64,000 nucleotides of DNA from Dyella sedimenti (GTDB taxonomy: Bacteria; Pseudomonadota; Gammaproteobacteria; Xanthomonadales; Rhodanobacteraceae). The position numbers and the translations under genes are program-made. The DNA lies in assembly GCF_022760995.1 (NCBI RefSeq), contig NZ_JAKWJO010000001.1, positions 434,001-498,000 on the forward strand, given 5' to 3'. The notes below the pieces were generated by a model. That model was not told the DNA's origin, did no database searches, and saw only the letters and a program-made list of their open reading frames with translations. Of this stretch, positions 24,440 through 33,881 are shown one piece after another. Every line of letters begins with the position of its first letter. Positions within the stretch are counted from its first letter, which is position 1.

Positions 24440-27400
24440 TCAGCGCTCGTAGCGGTAATTGAGGCTGGCACGGCTGAAATCGGTGGCGTTCTGCGCCTCG
24501 AAGTTCCAGCGGGCATTGAGGTGGTAGCGCAGGGTGATGACCTGGCCGGGATCGAACAGGCCCACGCCGTAGCTCAGGTACAGGCGTGGCGACAGGTACT
24601 TGCCCACGGTGAAGGCGGAGCTGCCGTTCAAGGCGTCGCTGCTGCTGACCCCGATGTCGTCCACGCCCAGGCGCGAGCCGATGCTCTTGGCCAGCAGGTT
24701 GCCGGTGGCCGAGCCCAGCGCCTGCGCCGCCGCGCTCACCATGTTGCCTTCGCCGCCCTTCACCTGCGACAGCGGCTTGCCGGTGACCAGGTAGGACAGC
24801 GCGTCGGACTGTTCCATCACCGGTTGCGAGAACACGGTGAGCACGGGGCGCTGCGCGGTGCCGGCGATGTTGAGGCCCACCTGCTGGCCGTCGTCGATGG
24901 TGGCGTTGGGGTTGAGCTTGCGCACGGCGCGGATGTTGAGGCCCGGATTGTCGACCGGCGTGGTGGCGAACAGCAGCTGGCCGCGCTCGATCTGCAGGTT
25001 CTGGCCGTAAGCCTTGTAGGTGCCGTCCACCTGGATCTGGCCCTGGCCGGTGGTGGCGCGGCCGGGGCGCTCGCTCACCACCAGCTGGCCGTGCAGGCTG
25101 CCGTCCAGGCCCATGCCGACCAGGTGCGCCTTCTTGCCCAGGTCGACGGTGACGGTGGCGGTGATGGGCATCTGGCTGGCCTGTTCCTCCTGCTGCTTCT
25201 CGTCCACCACCACCACGTCCGGCGACGCCTTGGTGGCGCCGGCGCCGGGCAGCTTGTCGAAGTTTACGTCGGCGCTGTCCAGGCCGACGCGGCCGGTGAT
25301 GTCCAGCCCCTGCGCGCCATGGCGCACGGCGAGGTCCGGCGAGACGACCACCTTGGCGGCCGGGATGTCGATCGCCTTGAACTGGCTGCCCTTCACCGTC
25401 AGCACGCTTTGCGCGTCGTCGCCGAGTGTGGCGGTACCCTGCAGCAGCAGGTTGCCGTCGCCCGAGCGCAGCGCGCCATCCAACTGGAAATGCCGGGCGT
25501 CGGTGGTGGCCACGGCGAGGCGGCCCTGGCTCAGCTTCAGGCCCAGCGCGGGGATCTCGGCGGCGAGTTCGCTGACGCCTGCCTGGCCCTGGACGGCCGG
25601 TTGCGACAGCGTTCCGCCCAGCGTGAAGTCGCCATGCACGGCACCCTTCGGGTTGACCACCTCGGTGGTGAATACCTCCAGCAGGGCGAGGTTGTTCACA
25701 CGCAGGGAAACCCGCCCGCCCAGGGCCTGCTGCGCGCCGCTGAGGGTGACGTCGCCATCCAGGCGGCCGTTGTCGGTCAGCCCGGCATGCAGGGTGAGGT
25801 GCTGGCTGGACGGACTGAGCTGCGCCTGCAGCGAGAGGTTGTCGTAGGTGACCAGCGGCTCGTCGGGATGGTCGGCGTAGGCGATGGAGCCGCGCGCGGA
25901 GGCGATGGAGGCGGAACCGCCGAGTGCGCCGGCCGCGTTGCGGCGGATGCTGCCGTCGCCTTCCAGCGTGCCTTCCACGCGCATCGGCACCTTGGCCGTG
26001 CTGGCCGCGCTCAGCAGCAGCGCGATCGGCAGGTTGCGCAGCCGGTAGCTGGCGTCCAGGTTGCCGGCCTTGTCCTGCCTGGCAGCGGCGCACAGCAGGG
26101 GCTCGCCGGCGGTCAGGCAAAGCTCGGCGAGGCTCATCGCGCCATCGTCGTAGGACAGCGCGGTGGCCTGCTGCAGCCGCCAGCGGGGCAGGCCGGCCAG
26201 ATCGATGTTCAGCGTGGACAAGCTGCCGTTCCAGGCCTTGCCCTTGAGGCCGCCGCTCAGGGCCAGCTCGGTGGATAGCGGCGAGCCGCGCGCATCGAGG
26301 GTGAGGCTGTGGCGCTCGGCCGTGCCGTCGCCGCGCAGGTTCACCTGGGTGAAGGCGAGGCCGCCGGCATCCACGCCGGTGGCGCGCAGGTCGAGCTTGC
26401 CGCCGGGGTGGCTGATGTCCGGCACGTTGGCCAGCAGGCGCAGATGGTCGATGCGCTGTCCGGCATAGCTCAGCGCGCTGCCGTCGAGATGGGCGTCCGC
26501 CGCGGGCTTCGGCAGCCTGCCGGTGACCAGCACGCTGCCCTGCAGGCGTCCGGCGGCATCCGGCAGCCAGTCGCCCAGCGACGCCACGGCGAGCGTGAGG
26601 ACGATGTTGTTGCTGGCCCCCGGCCTGGCGTCGATCTGCACGCTGCTGCCACCGGAAGCCAGGTGCAGCTTGCCGTCCACCACCTCTTCCGGCGCCAGGT
26701 GCAGCTTGCCGTCGCCGTGCACCGCGCGGTCGCGCAGCCTGCCTTCCAACTGGCGGATCTCCAGCGTGACGTCCGCCGGGTGGTCCTGCGGCAGCGATCC
26801 CTGCGAGGCGATGTCGGCATCCAGCGAGCCATGCCATTGCGCCAGCAACTGGCCGGGATCGAACCGATGGGCGGTCGCTTGCAACTGCCAGGCCAGCGCG
26901 GGTTGCAGGATCAGCGAACCCTTGGTTTCCAGCTGTCCCTGTGGCTGCTTGATGGTGAGCGCATGCAGGTCGATCTGCCTGGGCGTGCCATCCAGGTCCA
27001 GCGTCACGTCGGCAAGCTGGCCGGGCGCGCCGATGGCCAGCGCGCCCTCGGCGTGGAAGCGGTCGGTGCTGCCCTTGGCATGCAGGCTGCCATGGCTTTG
27101 CAAGAGCTGCCCTGCCAACTGCTCGGGCAGTTCGAGGTCCTTCCACTCCACCGTGAGGTCCGCCGACAGCGGCTTGGCATCCAGTTGCACGGTGCCCCGC
27201 GCGCTGACATCGCCCTTGTACTGGGCCGAGCCCAGTTGCAACTGCTGCAGCGTGAGCGTGCCGTAGTCGTCGCTGAAGCGCGCGCTGAGCGGATGCAGGC
27301 GCAGCGCGATATCGTTGAGGCCAAGCGTGCCGTCGAGCGTGCCGCCATGGCGATCGCCCCGGCCCTGCAGTGCCACCGCGAGAGCGCTGAGCGAACCGTT

Positions 27401-28243
27401 GCCGAGCAGCGGCTTGGGATCGAAGCGCGGCGCGTCGAGGCGCGCCGTCCATGCATAGTCGCCATCTTGCGCCAGCTGCAATTGCAGACGGGCCGGCATG
27501 GGCTGGGTCAGTTGCAGGTCCAGCCGGGCGAGCTTGCCGTCGCCGTGGGCGGCCAGTTCGCCGGCATAGGTGGTACTGGCAAGGGTCCAGGCGAACCCGG
27601 CCCGGCTGTCGCCGTTGTAGTTGCCCGCCATCACCAGCGAACCGTGCAGATCGACATGGCCGTCGGGGGCGCGCAACGCCAACTGGTGCAGTTCGATGCC
27701 GCGGCCGGTCCAGCTGCCGGCCAGGTCCAGCGTATTCGAAGCGAACAGCGGTTGGCCATCCTGGCTGATCCTGACCGTGCCTATGTGCGCGCGGTCGAGC
27801 AGCATGTCGAACGGCGGCTGCCAGGAAAAACCGCCTTCGCTTTCCGGCGTTTCCGGCGCAGGCCTGGGCAGCGCCACCTCGACGCCATCGGCCTGCAGGT
27901 CGAGCACGTGCAGCCGCTTGCGCAGCAGCGACCGCGCGCGCAGGTCCAGGTGCGCCCTGGCTACCTTCACCTCGAGTCCGCTGCCGTCGGCATAGCGCAG
28001 GCCGGCGAGGTCCAGCGGGCCGAGCAGGCGGCCCTGCGCCGACTGCACGGTGAGTGCGCCGTGGGTGAGGCCCTCGGCGCGCGTCAGCGCGAAGCGCAGG
28101 CCCGGGGCGGTGCCGGCCAGCCAGCCGACGGCCACCACTAGCAGGCAGGCCAGGGCAAGCAGCGGCAGCACGATCCAGCGCAGCCAGCGACGTCGCGGCT
28201 TGGGCGGGGCGGCAGGGGCAGGAGCGGGCGCGGCGGTAGGCAT
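24440..28243 (-). CDS. tamB: translocation and assembly module subunit TamB
   Basis: This 1267-residue protein has one N-terminal membrane anchor (about residues 18-45: W-I-V-L-P-L-L-A-L-A-C-L-L-V-V-A-V-G), a very long repetitive beta-strand-rich body that would form a periplasm-spanning groove, and the conserved DUF490 C-terminus (about 930-1267) ending in a beta-strand, S-L-N-Y-R-Y-E-R. TamB partners with the outer-membrane protein TamA in moving proteins, and probably phospholipids, to the outer membrane. The tamA stop is 10 nt upstream of the start, so the two form an operon. Length is close to other TamB proteins. Confidence 0.93.
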   Translation of the reverse strand: MPTAAPAPAPAAPPKPRRRWLRWIVLPLLALACLLVVAVGWLAGTAPGLRFALTRAEGLTHGALTVQSAQGRLLGPLDLAGLRYADGSGLEVKVARAHLDLRARSLLRKRLHVLDLQADGVEVALPRPAPETPESEGGFSWQPPFDMLLDRAHIGTVRISQDGQPLFASNTLDLAGSWTGRGIELHQLALRAPDGHVDLHGSLVMAGNYNGDSRAGFAWTLASTTYAGELAAHGDGKLARLDLQLTQPMPARLQLQLAQDGDYAWTARLDAPRFDPKPLLGNGSLSALAVALQGRGDRHGGTLDGTLGLNDIALRLHPLSARFSDDYGTLTLQQLQLGSAQYKGDVSARGTVQLDAKPLSADLTVEWKDLELPEQLAGQLLQSHGSLHAKGSTDRFHAEGALAIGAPGQLADVTLDLDGTPRQIDLHALTIKQPQGQLETKGSLILQPALAWQLQATAHRFDPGQLLAQWHGSLDADIASQGSLPQDHPADVTLEIRQLEGRLRDRAVHGDGKLHLAPEEVVDGKLHLASGGSSVQIDARPGASNNIVLTLAVASLGDWLPDAAGRLQGSVLVTGRLPKPAADAHLDGSALSYAGQRIDHLRLLANVPDISHPGGKLDLRATGVDAGGLAFTQVNLRGDGTAERHSLTLDARGSPLSTELALSGGLKGKAWNGSLSTLNIDLAGLPRWRLQQATALSYDDGAMSLAELCLTAGEPLLCAAARQDKAGNLDASYRLRNLPIALLLSAASTAKVPMRVEGTLEGDGSIRRNAAGALGGSASIASARGSIAYADHPDEPLVTYDNLSLQAQLSPSSQHLTLHAGLTDNGRLDGDVTLSGAQQALGGRVSLRVNNLALLEVFTTEVVNPKGAVHGDFTLGGTLSQPAVQGQAGVSELAAEIPALGLKLSQGRLAVATTDARHFQLDGALRSGDGNLLLQGTATLGDDAQSVLTVKGSQFKAIDIPAAKVVVSPDLAVRHGAQGLDITGRVGLDSADVNFDKLPGAGATKASPDVVVVDEKQQEEQASQMPITATVTVDLGKKAHLVGMGLDGSLHGQLVVSERPGRATTGQGQIQVDGTYKAYGQNLQIERGQLLFATTPVDNPGLNIRAVRKLNPNATIDDGQQVGLNIAGTAQRPVLTVFSQPVMEQSDALSYLVTGKPLSQVKGGEGNMVSAAAQALGSATGNLLAKSIGSRLGVDDIGVSSSDALNGSSAFTVGKYLSPRLYLSYGVGLFDPGQVITLRYHLNARWNFEAQNATDFSRASLNYRYER

Positions 28244-28253
28244 CGCGTATTCG

Positions 28254-30017
28254 TCAGAGATCCGGGCCGATCACGACGTGGAGTTCCAGGCCGTGCTTGT
28301 CGGGGTTGTGCACCGGCGTGCCCACGTCCACCCGGATCATACCCACCGGCGATAGCCAGCGTACGCCGAGGCCCGCGCCGATCTTGGGGCGGTAGTCGGT
28401 GCCGTCGTAGGCGTTGCCCGCATCGACGAAGGCCGCCATGCCCCAGTTGCGGGTGAAGTAGTGTTCCACCTCGGTGCTGCCGACCAGGAGGTTCTTGCCG
28501 CCGATCACGCGGCCATAGGCGTTCTTGGGACCGATGCTCTGGTAGCCGTAGCCGCGCACCGAGCGGTCGCCGCCGGCGAAGAATCGCAACTGCGGCGGCA
28601 GGTCGCTGAAGTCGTTGGTCCAGGTCATGCCCGCCGAGCCGCGCAGGATCAGGCGGTTGTTGCCCCAGAACGAGTCGATCCACTTCGCGTCCGCCGTCAC
28701 CTGGCTGAAGTTGGCGTCGGACAGCAGCGAGCCCACGGTGCCGCGCGCGGCGAAGGTGAGCGACCAGCCGTTGCGCACGAAGATCGGGTTGTCGCCGGAT
28801 TTGCGCGACAGCGAGATTTCCGGATAGAGCAGGTTGCTGCGGCCGTGGTCGACCCCAGGCGCCGTGTCCGGCTCGTTGTTCTTCTGGCCGACGGTGAAGG
28901 TGCCGTCCAGCGCATGCAGGCCGATGGTGCGCACCCAGCCATGCCATTCGCGCGTCTCGTTGGCCACCAGCTCCAGCGTCTTGGAGTGCGAGGTGTCGGT
29001 GTCCGAATCGCGGTAGGTGGCGCCGTAGTTGAGGCTGCGCTGGTGGATGCCGGGCAGGGGCACGCTGTAGAGCGTGGACAGCGTCTTGAGGTTCTGAGCC
29101 AGCACCACCTCGTTCTTCCACTTGTGGCCGCTGCGGTTCACCCAGCGCCGCTCCATGCCGCCGCGAACGCCGAAGCCGGTGTCGGTGCCGATGAACGGGC
29201 CGCCGGTATAGATGGTGCGCTTGGCCGGCATCAGTTCCACCTTCACGTCGACCTCGCCGTCCTTCTTCTCGTCCACGTCGGGCAGCACGTTGACCACCGC
29301 GAAGTAGTCGGCGCCGTTCAGCGCCTGCTGCAGTTGCAGCAGCTTGTCCTGCGAGAAATAGTCGCCGCGCTTGAACGGCAGGTAGCGCCGCAGGAAGCCG
29401 GGCTTGAACTGCGAACCCTCGAAATGCACGTCGCCGAAGCGGTAGCGCGGGCCGGCCTGCCAGGCCAGGTGAATGGCGGCGCTGCGTTCGGCGCGATTCA
29501 CTTCCACGCGGTGGGTAAGCAGCTTCGCATCGAGGAAGCCATTGGCGGTGAGCGCGCCGCTCAGCGCGTCGCGCGCCGCGTCGTACTCGCCGTGGTCGAG
29601 CGCCTGTCCCTTGAGCTTCTCGATGCCGCGCTGAGCGCGCCGGATCGCGGGAATGGCCGAGGCGGTGGCGTCGAGCTTCAGGTCCACCGTCGTGACCGTG
29701 ACCGGCGCGCCGGGCGTCACGTGCAGAGTGACGCGCCAGTTCTCGCCCACCGGATCGAGCTGGCCCCGCACCTGGGCCTCGTAGTAGCCGTAGGGCTCCA
29801 GCGAACTCCTGGCCTGGTCCAGCGCCTGCTGGTAGAGGCGACGCACCTGCGCCTCGGTCACGTCGCGGTTGGCGTACTGCGCGATGGCCACGCCGGAGCT
29901 GACCGCCAGCTTGAGCGGATCGTCCACGCCATCCACCACCAGCTGCACGCCCGCATGCGCCAGCCAGGGGGCCAGCAGCAATGGCAGCAGCAGCGTCAGG
30001 CGTCGAAGTCGGCGCAT
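28254..30017 (-). CDS. tamA: outer-membrane TamA (BamA/Omp85 family)
   Basis: This 587-residue precursor has a signal peptide (L-L-L-P-L-L-L-A-P-W-L-A-H-A) at about residues 8-23. Three POTRA-like domains span about 25-255, and a 16-strand Omp85 barrel spans about 265-587, with a G-x-x-x-V-R-G-Y-G-like loop (R-S-V-R-G-Y-G-Y) that plugs the pore. It is first in the tamA-tamB operon, with ATG 30017. The Omp85 lid-lock motif V-R-G-Y distinguishes it from generic porins. TamA works with TamB in outer-membrane assembly. The C-terminal residue is Leu rather than the commoner Phe/Trp. Confidence 0.93.
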   Translation of the reverse strand: MRRLRRLTLLLPLLLAPWLAHAGVQLVVDGVDDPLKLAVSSGVAIAQYANRDVTEAQVRRLYQQALDQARSSLEPYGYYEAQVRGQLDPVGENWRVTLHVTPGAPVTVTTVDLKLDATASAIPAIRRAQRGIEKLKGQALDHGEYDAARDALSGALTANGFLDAKLLTHRVEVNRAERSAAIHLAWQAGPRYRFGDVHFEGSQFKPGFLRRYLPFKRGDYFSQDKLLQLQQALNGADYFAVVNVLPDVDEKKDGEVDVKVELMPAKRTIYTGGPFIGTDTGFGVRGGMERRWVNRSGHKWKNEVVLAQNLKTLSTLYSVPLPGIHQRSLNYGATYRDSDTDTSHSKTLELVANETREWHGWVRTIGLHALDGTFTVGQKNNEPDTAPGVDHGRSNLLYPEISLSRKSGDNPIFVRNGWSLTFAARGTVGSLLSDANFSQVTADAKWIDSFWGNNRLILRGSAGMTWTNDFSDLPPQLRFFAGGDRSVRGYGYQSIGPKNAYGRVIGGKNLLVGSTEVEHYFTRNWGMAAFVDAGNAYDGTDYRPKIGAGLGVRWLSPVGMIRVDVGTPVHNPDKHGLELHVVIGPDL

Positions 30018-30160
30018 GCGGTCCTGATTCCATCCTGGAAGGAAAGGCTTGCACGCGCAGGCGACACGTGCGGCCCAAGCTTAGCCGATCGTTCATGGGA
30101 GGCCGATGAACGAAGGTCCTGTCGTCATGCCGGCCATGCGGTGGGATGCCGCGTGGACCG

Positions 30161-32782
30161 TCAGCCCGTCTTGTCGCCCGCCTTGTGCGCGATCCACGCG
30201 CCGATCACCGCCGACACGTAGGGAATCGACTGCGCCGCCAGGATGAACATCCACAGCGTGCCTTCCACGTAGTGCGTGCCGAAGCGCAGCGCCATGCCGA
30301 CGATGCAGCCGAGCAGGGCGATGGCCATCAGGAACTCTTCGCGCACCGGCGCGAAGGCGGCGAAGTTGCTGCCGCCCAGGCGGCGGCTCTTGGCAGTCAC
30401 CACGAACGAGGTCTTCTCGCGGGTGAGGCCGTGCAGGATGCCGCGTGCGATGGCATGCGACAGGCTCATGCTGGCCAGCGACGCCATCAGCGTGTCGTAC
30501 CAGCCGCAGGGGACGCGGGCGCGGTACAGCACGATGCCGAAGATCGCCTTGGCGAAGAAGAAGCCGATCACCGGGATCAGGAACAGCTGCATCGGCAGGC
30601 TGAAGATGGTGGGGAACGCCACCATGCCCGCCGTCCAGAAGATCGCCATCAGGGTGAAGATCAGGTGCAGTGCATCGGCGAACCAGCTGAACCAGCCGGT
30701 GAGGAAGTGGAAGCGCTGGCCACCCGAGAGCGGGCCCTTCCTGGTCATCCAGTCCCAGCGACCCTTGAGGATCTGCATGGCGCCGAAGGCCCAGCGGTAG
30801 CGCTGGCTCTTGTACGCCTTGAAGTCGGCCGGGGTGAGGCCCTTGCCCATCAGCTCGTCGACGTAGACCAGCTCGTAGCCGGCATGCATCAGGCGCAGGC
30901 CCAGCTCGGCGTCCTCGCAGATGGTCCACTCCGACCAGCCGCCGGTGCCTTCCAGCGCCGAGCGGCGCACCATGGTCATGGTGCCGTGCTGGATGATGGC
31001 GTTGCGCTCGTTGCGATGGTGCATGCCGATGCGGAAGAAGCCGTCGTATTCCCATGCGGTCATGCGGCGGAAGCGGTTGTGCTCGAAGTCGCGGTGCGCC
31101 TGCGGGCACTGCACCACGGCCACCTTCGGGTCGTGGAAGTAGCCGGTCAGCGAGGCCAGCCAGTCCCGCCGCACCACGTAGTCGGCGTCGATCACCGCCA
31201 CCACGTCGGCGCGCGGGTCGGTTTCCTTCAGGCCGAAGTTCAGCGCGCCGGCCTTGAAACCAGGCCACGGCTCCAGGTGGAAGAAGCGGAACTTGCTGCC
31301 CAGCTTCTCGCAGTAGGCCTGCACCGGCTGCCAGATCGCCGGGTCCTTGGTGTTGTTGTCGATCACCAGGACTTCGTAGTTCTCGTAGTCGAGCGCGGCC
31401 AGCGAGTCGAGCGTGACGATGACCATCTCCGGCGGCTCGTTGTAGCAGGCCAGGTGGATCGACACGAACGGCTGTTTCTCCACCGGATCGGGCGCGAGCA
31501 GGCCGGCGTGGCGCACCCAGCTGCGGCGCCACAGCACCTCGGTGAACTCGAAGCCGTTGATGAGCAGGATGGCGAGGATCGCGATCTGGGCCGGGAACAG
31601 CAGCACCAGCATGGTCCAGTCGATCCAGCTCAGGTAGAAGTTGAACGGCAGCGTGGCCGACCACACGATCAGACCGCACGCCAGCTGGATCAGCGCGCAG
31701 AAGAACAGCCGGCCCATCAGCTTGAAGCGGCTGTAGTGACGCGCGAACCAGACCATCGGCAGCAGCGCCAGCAGGCTGGCCGCCAGCGCCTTCCAGGGCC
31801 AGGCGGTGTCCTCGGTCACCGGGCCGGTGAACGGGAACTTCGGCTGGCGATCGGCGTTGAACATGCCCCAGTAGGCTTCGGTGCGGCCGGAGAGCTTCTC
31901 CTTCCAGGGCTGGTCGAACGCCTCCATCACGTAGTAGTCGATGTCGCGCTTCTTCGCCTCGTTGAACCAGGTGCGCAGGAAGATCGCCTCGTTCGACACC
32001 GAGGGGTCGGCGTACTTGTAGCGGTCGCCATTGGAGGGCCAGCCGATCTCGCCGATCACCACCGGCTTGCCGGGGAACATCTTCTTGAGCGCCTCGTAGC
32101 TGCCCAGCGCGTCGGCCACCGCCGGAAAGGCCTCCAGGCCGCGGCCCGAGCCGGTGACCGCGATGCCGTTCCAGTACGGGAACAGGTGCACGGTGATGAA
32201 GTCCACGTGCTCGGCCAGCTCGGGATACTTGGCCCAGATGTGCCACGGCTCGGCGATCGACACCGGCTGGTGGATCGCGGCGCGCACGCGGTCGGCATAG
32301 GCCATCAACTGCTCGGGCGGGATGTCGTTGCGGAACAGCACCTCGTTGCCGACGATCACGCGCTGGATCGAGTTGGGGTAGCGCCGCGCCTGGGCGATCA
32401 GCGTCTCGATCTCCTTCTCGTTGTTGTCCAGCCGGCGATCGACCCAGGCGCCGGCCATCACCTGCAGTCCTTCCTTGTCCGCCAGGCGGTAGGTCTGCGG
32501 ATTGAGCAGGGTCGAGTAGGTGCGGATGCGCGCGCTGTAGCGCTTGATCAGCTTGAGGTCGCCATCGATCTCGTCGTCGGACGGGAAGTCGTTCTTCAGG
32601 GGGTTCTGGTAGCGCTGGAAGGCGGACAGGGCGAAACCGCCGATCGGGCCTTGCCAGTCCTCCGGGCCGTGCGGCAGGTTGCTCCACCACCACAACCCGA
32701 TGTTCATGGCCGCCACGACCAGGGCGAGCACGATGGCCGCAAGCAGCGGATGCCGGCTGTCGCGTTGGGAATCCGGCCTCAT
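30161..32782 (-). CDS. beta-glucan synthase: GH17-like domain fused to membrane GT2 glycosyltransferase
   Basis: This is an 873-residue membrane protein. After an N-terminal membrane segment (about 14-33), a GH17-like domain (about 45-315) carries the acid/base Glu in V-G-N-E-V and the nucleophile Glu in I-G-E-I-G-W-P. A central membrane region follows. The cytoplasmic GT2 domain has D-N-N-T, D-A-D-Y, T-I-C-E-D-A-E and the processive Q-R-Y-R-W-A-F-G motif (QxxRW), and more membrane helices end the protein. The architecture matches NdvB/NdvC-type enzymes that make (1,3)/(1,6)-beta-glucans. The linkage cannot be decided from sequence. ATG 32782 is chosen because the sequence upstream is not conserved-like and a -10-like TATATT lies at 32928-32933. 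Confidence 0.88.
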   Translation of the reverse strand: MRPDSQRDSRHPLLAAIVLALVVAAMNIGLWWWSNLPHGPEDWQGPIGGFALSAFQRYQNPLKNDFPSDDEIDGDLKLIKRYSARIRTYSTLLNPQTYRLADKEGLQVMAGAWVDRRLDNNEKEIETLIAQARRYPNSIQRVIVGNEVLFRNDIPPEQLMAYADRVRAAIHQPVSIAEPWHIWAKYPELAEHVDFITVHLFPYWNGIAVTGSGRGLEAFPAVADALGSYEALKKMFPGKPVVIGEIGWPSNGDRYKYADPSVSNEAIFLRTWFNEAKKRDIDYYVMEAFDQPWKEKLSGRTEAYWGMFNADRQPKFPFTGPVTEDTAWPWKALAASLLALLPMVWFARHYSRFKLMGRLFFCALIQLACGLIVWSATLPFNFYLSWIDWTMLVLLFPAQIAILAILLINGFEFTEVLWRRSWVRHAGLLAPDPVEKQPFVSIHLACYNEPPEMVIVTLDSLAALDYENYEVLVIDNNTKDPAIWQPVQAYCEKLGSKFRFFHLEPWPGFKAGALNFGLKETDPRADVVAVIDADYVVRRDWLASLTGYFHDPKVAVVQCPQAHRDFEHNRFRRMTAWEYDGFFRIGMHHRNERNAIIQHGTMTMVRRSALEGTGGWSEWTICEDAELGLRLMHAGYELVYVDELMGKGLTPADFKAYKSQRYRWAFGAMQILKGRWDWMTRKGPLSGGQRFHFLTGWFSWFADALHLIFTLMAIFWTAGMVAFPTIFSLPMQLFLIPVIGFFFAKAIFGIVLYRARVPCGWYDTLMASLASMSLSHAIARGILHGLTREKTSFVVTAKSRRLGGSNFAAFAPVREEFLMAIALLGCIVGMALRFGTHYVEGTLWMFILAAQSIPYVSAVIGAWIAHKAGDKTG

Positions 32783-33104
32783 GTCCCAGGTGCCTCGCGC
32801 CGGGAGCCGTTTGCGCGCAGGGCAAGGAGGCGTGAGGGGACGTGCGTCCGCGCGGCGGGCGATGCCGCCCCATGGGCAAACAGCTTCGGCCCGCAGGGGC
32901 TTGCTTGAACGCCTGCCAGGTACTTGCAATATAAAGCCGGACTCTTAGTCGATGTCGCGCTCAAAACGGTCCCCGTGGGCTGCCTCACACGAGGCCGAAA
33001 AGCGGAAAAGCGTTAAGAGCTTAACCATGGAGCGCATTCGGCTCAATCTGAGGCGGCCCGGGATGGTCAGCGCAAGGTCAGGGCGGAGGCGCCTCGCGCC
33101 GCCG
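32783..33104. other. 322-nt gap upstream of the glucan synthase gene with promoter and palindrome
   Basis: No convincing gene is present. On the minus strand TATATT (32933-32928) is the best -10-like element for the glucan synthase gene, giving a leader of about 140 nt. A palindrome, GTTAAG-AG-CTTAAC (33012-33025), lies further upstream. Confidence 0.5.
33012..33025. promoter_or_regulatory. operator-like palindrome GTTAAG-AG-CTTAAC
   Basis: The 14-bp palindrome is AT-rich against a GC-rich background. It lies about 80 bp upstream of the candidate -10 element of the glucan synthase gene and about 80 bp downstream of the LuxR-type regulator gene. The binding protein is unknown. Confidence 0.35.
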
Positions 33105-33761
33105 TCAGCGGCATGGTCCCGCCCAGCGGCACAGTTCCGCCACCAGCGCGGCCTGGCTGTGCTTGACGGTTTTCTCGAAGACATGCTTGAGGTGATTACG
33201 CGCGGTGCCTTCGCCCATGGCGAGCAGGCGGGCGCAGTCGCGCAGTTCATGCCCATCGGCGAGCATGCCGGCCAGGGCCGCTTCGCGTGGTGTCAGGCCG
33301 AAGGCCACGGCGAGCGCCTCGCGCGGGATGGGCAGGAAATGTTCAGGTGCCGTGATGAAGACCGCTATCCGTGGCGGTGGGCCGGCCAGGGGCGACAACC
33401 GCAGCAGCAGGGGCGTCGCGCGCCGTGCGCGGCGGGTCAGCCCCAGGTAGCGTACCGTGGAGGATTGGTCATCGCGGGGCTCCCCCGTGGCGGCCATCAG
33501 GGCCAGGGCATGGCGCAGGCGATGGGTGTCGGCGGCGGTGGCCGCGATCAGCCCCGCCGGGCCAACGGCCAGGCCATCCTGCCGGGACAGCAGCTCGCGC
33601 GCCGCGCGGTTGGCATAGCAGGGCCGCGCCTGGGCGTCGGTGAGGATCACGCCGGGCAGGCACTGGTCGAGCAACTGGCGCAACAGTGTTGCGCGCAAGC
33701 CGACGCGCCGCGTGGCGGGCTTGCGGGTTTCCCCTGCGGGCGGGCGTCGCGACGGTGGCAT
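33105..33761 (-). CDS. PAS-like / LuxR-type HTH transcriptional regulator
   Basis: This 218-residue protein has a basic N-terminus, a PAS-like sensor at about residues 30-125 (L-P-G-V-I-L-T-D, A-N-R-A-A-R-E-L-L), and a C-terminal LuxR/GerE helix-turn-helix (L-T-P-R-E-A-A-L-A through T-A-R-N-H-L-K-H-V-F-E-K). It lacks a receiver domain, so it probably senses a ligand directly. ATG 33761 is preferred over the longer open frame because the upstream extension runs into the divergent methyltransferase gene. Its targets may include that methyltransferase or the downstream glucan synthase, but this is inferred only from position. Confidence 0.8.
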   Translation of the reverse strand: MPPSRRPPAGETRKPATRRVGLRATLLRQLLDQCLPGVILTDAQARPCYANRAARELLSRQDGLAVGPAGLIAATAADTHRLRHALALMAATGEPRDDQSSTVRYLGLTRRARRATPLLLRLSPLAGPPPRIAVFITAPEHFLPIPREALAVAFGLTPREAALAGMLADGHELRDCARLLAMGEGTARNHLKHVFEKTVKHSQAALVAELCRWAGPCR

Positions 33762-33881
33762 GGCGGCCTCCCGCAACCGGCCTAGTGCTTTCGCGCTGTC
33801 CAGTATGGGACAGGCATGCAAGCCGCCGGTGGCGTATGCAGGAGCACCCATCCTACTCCACTGCCCTTGAGGCGCGATGCC

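Noticed and set aside
28461..30221. A plus-strand frame of 586 codons opposite tamA.
   Set aside because: tamA has Omp85 and POTRA features on the minus strand; the opposite frame has no recognisable domain.
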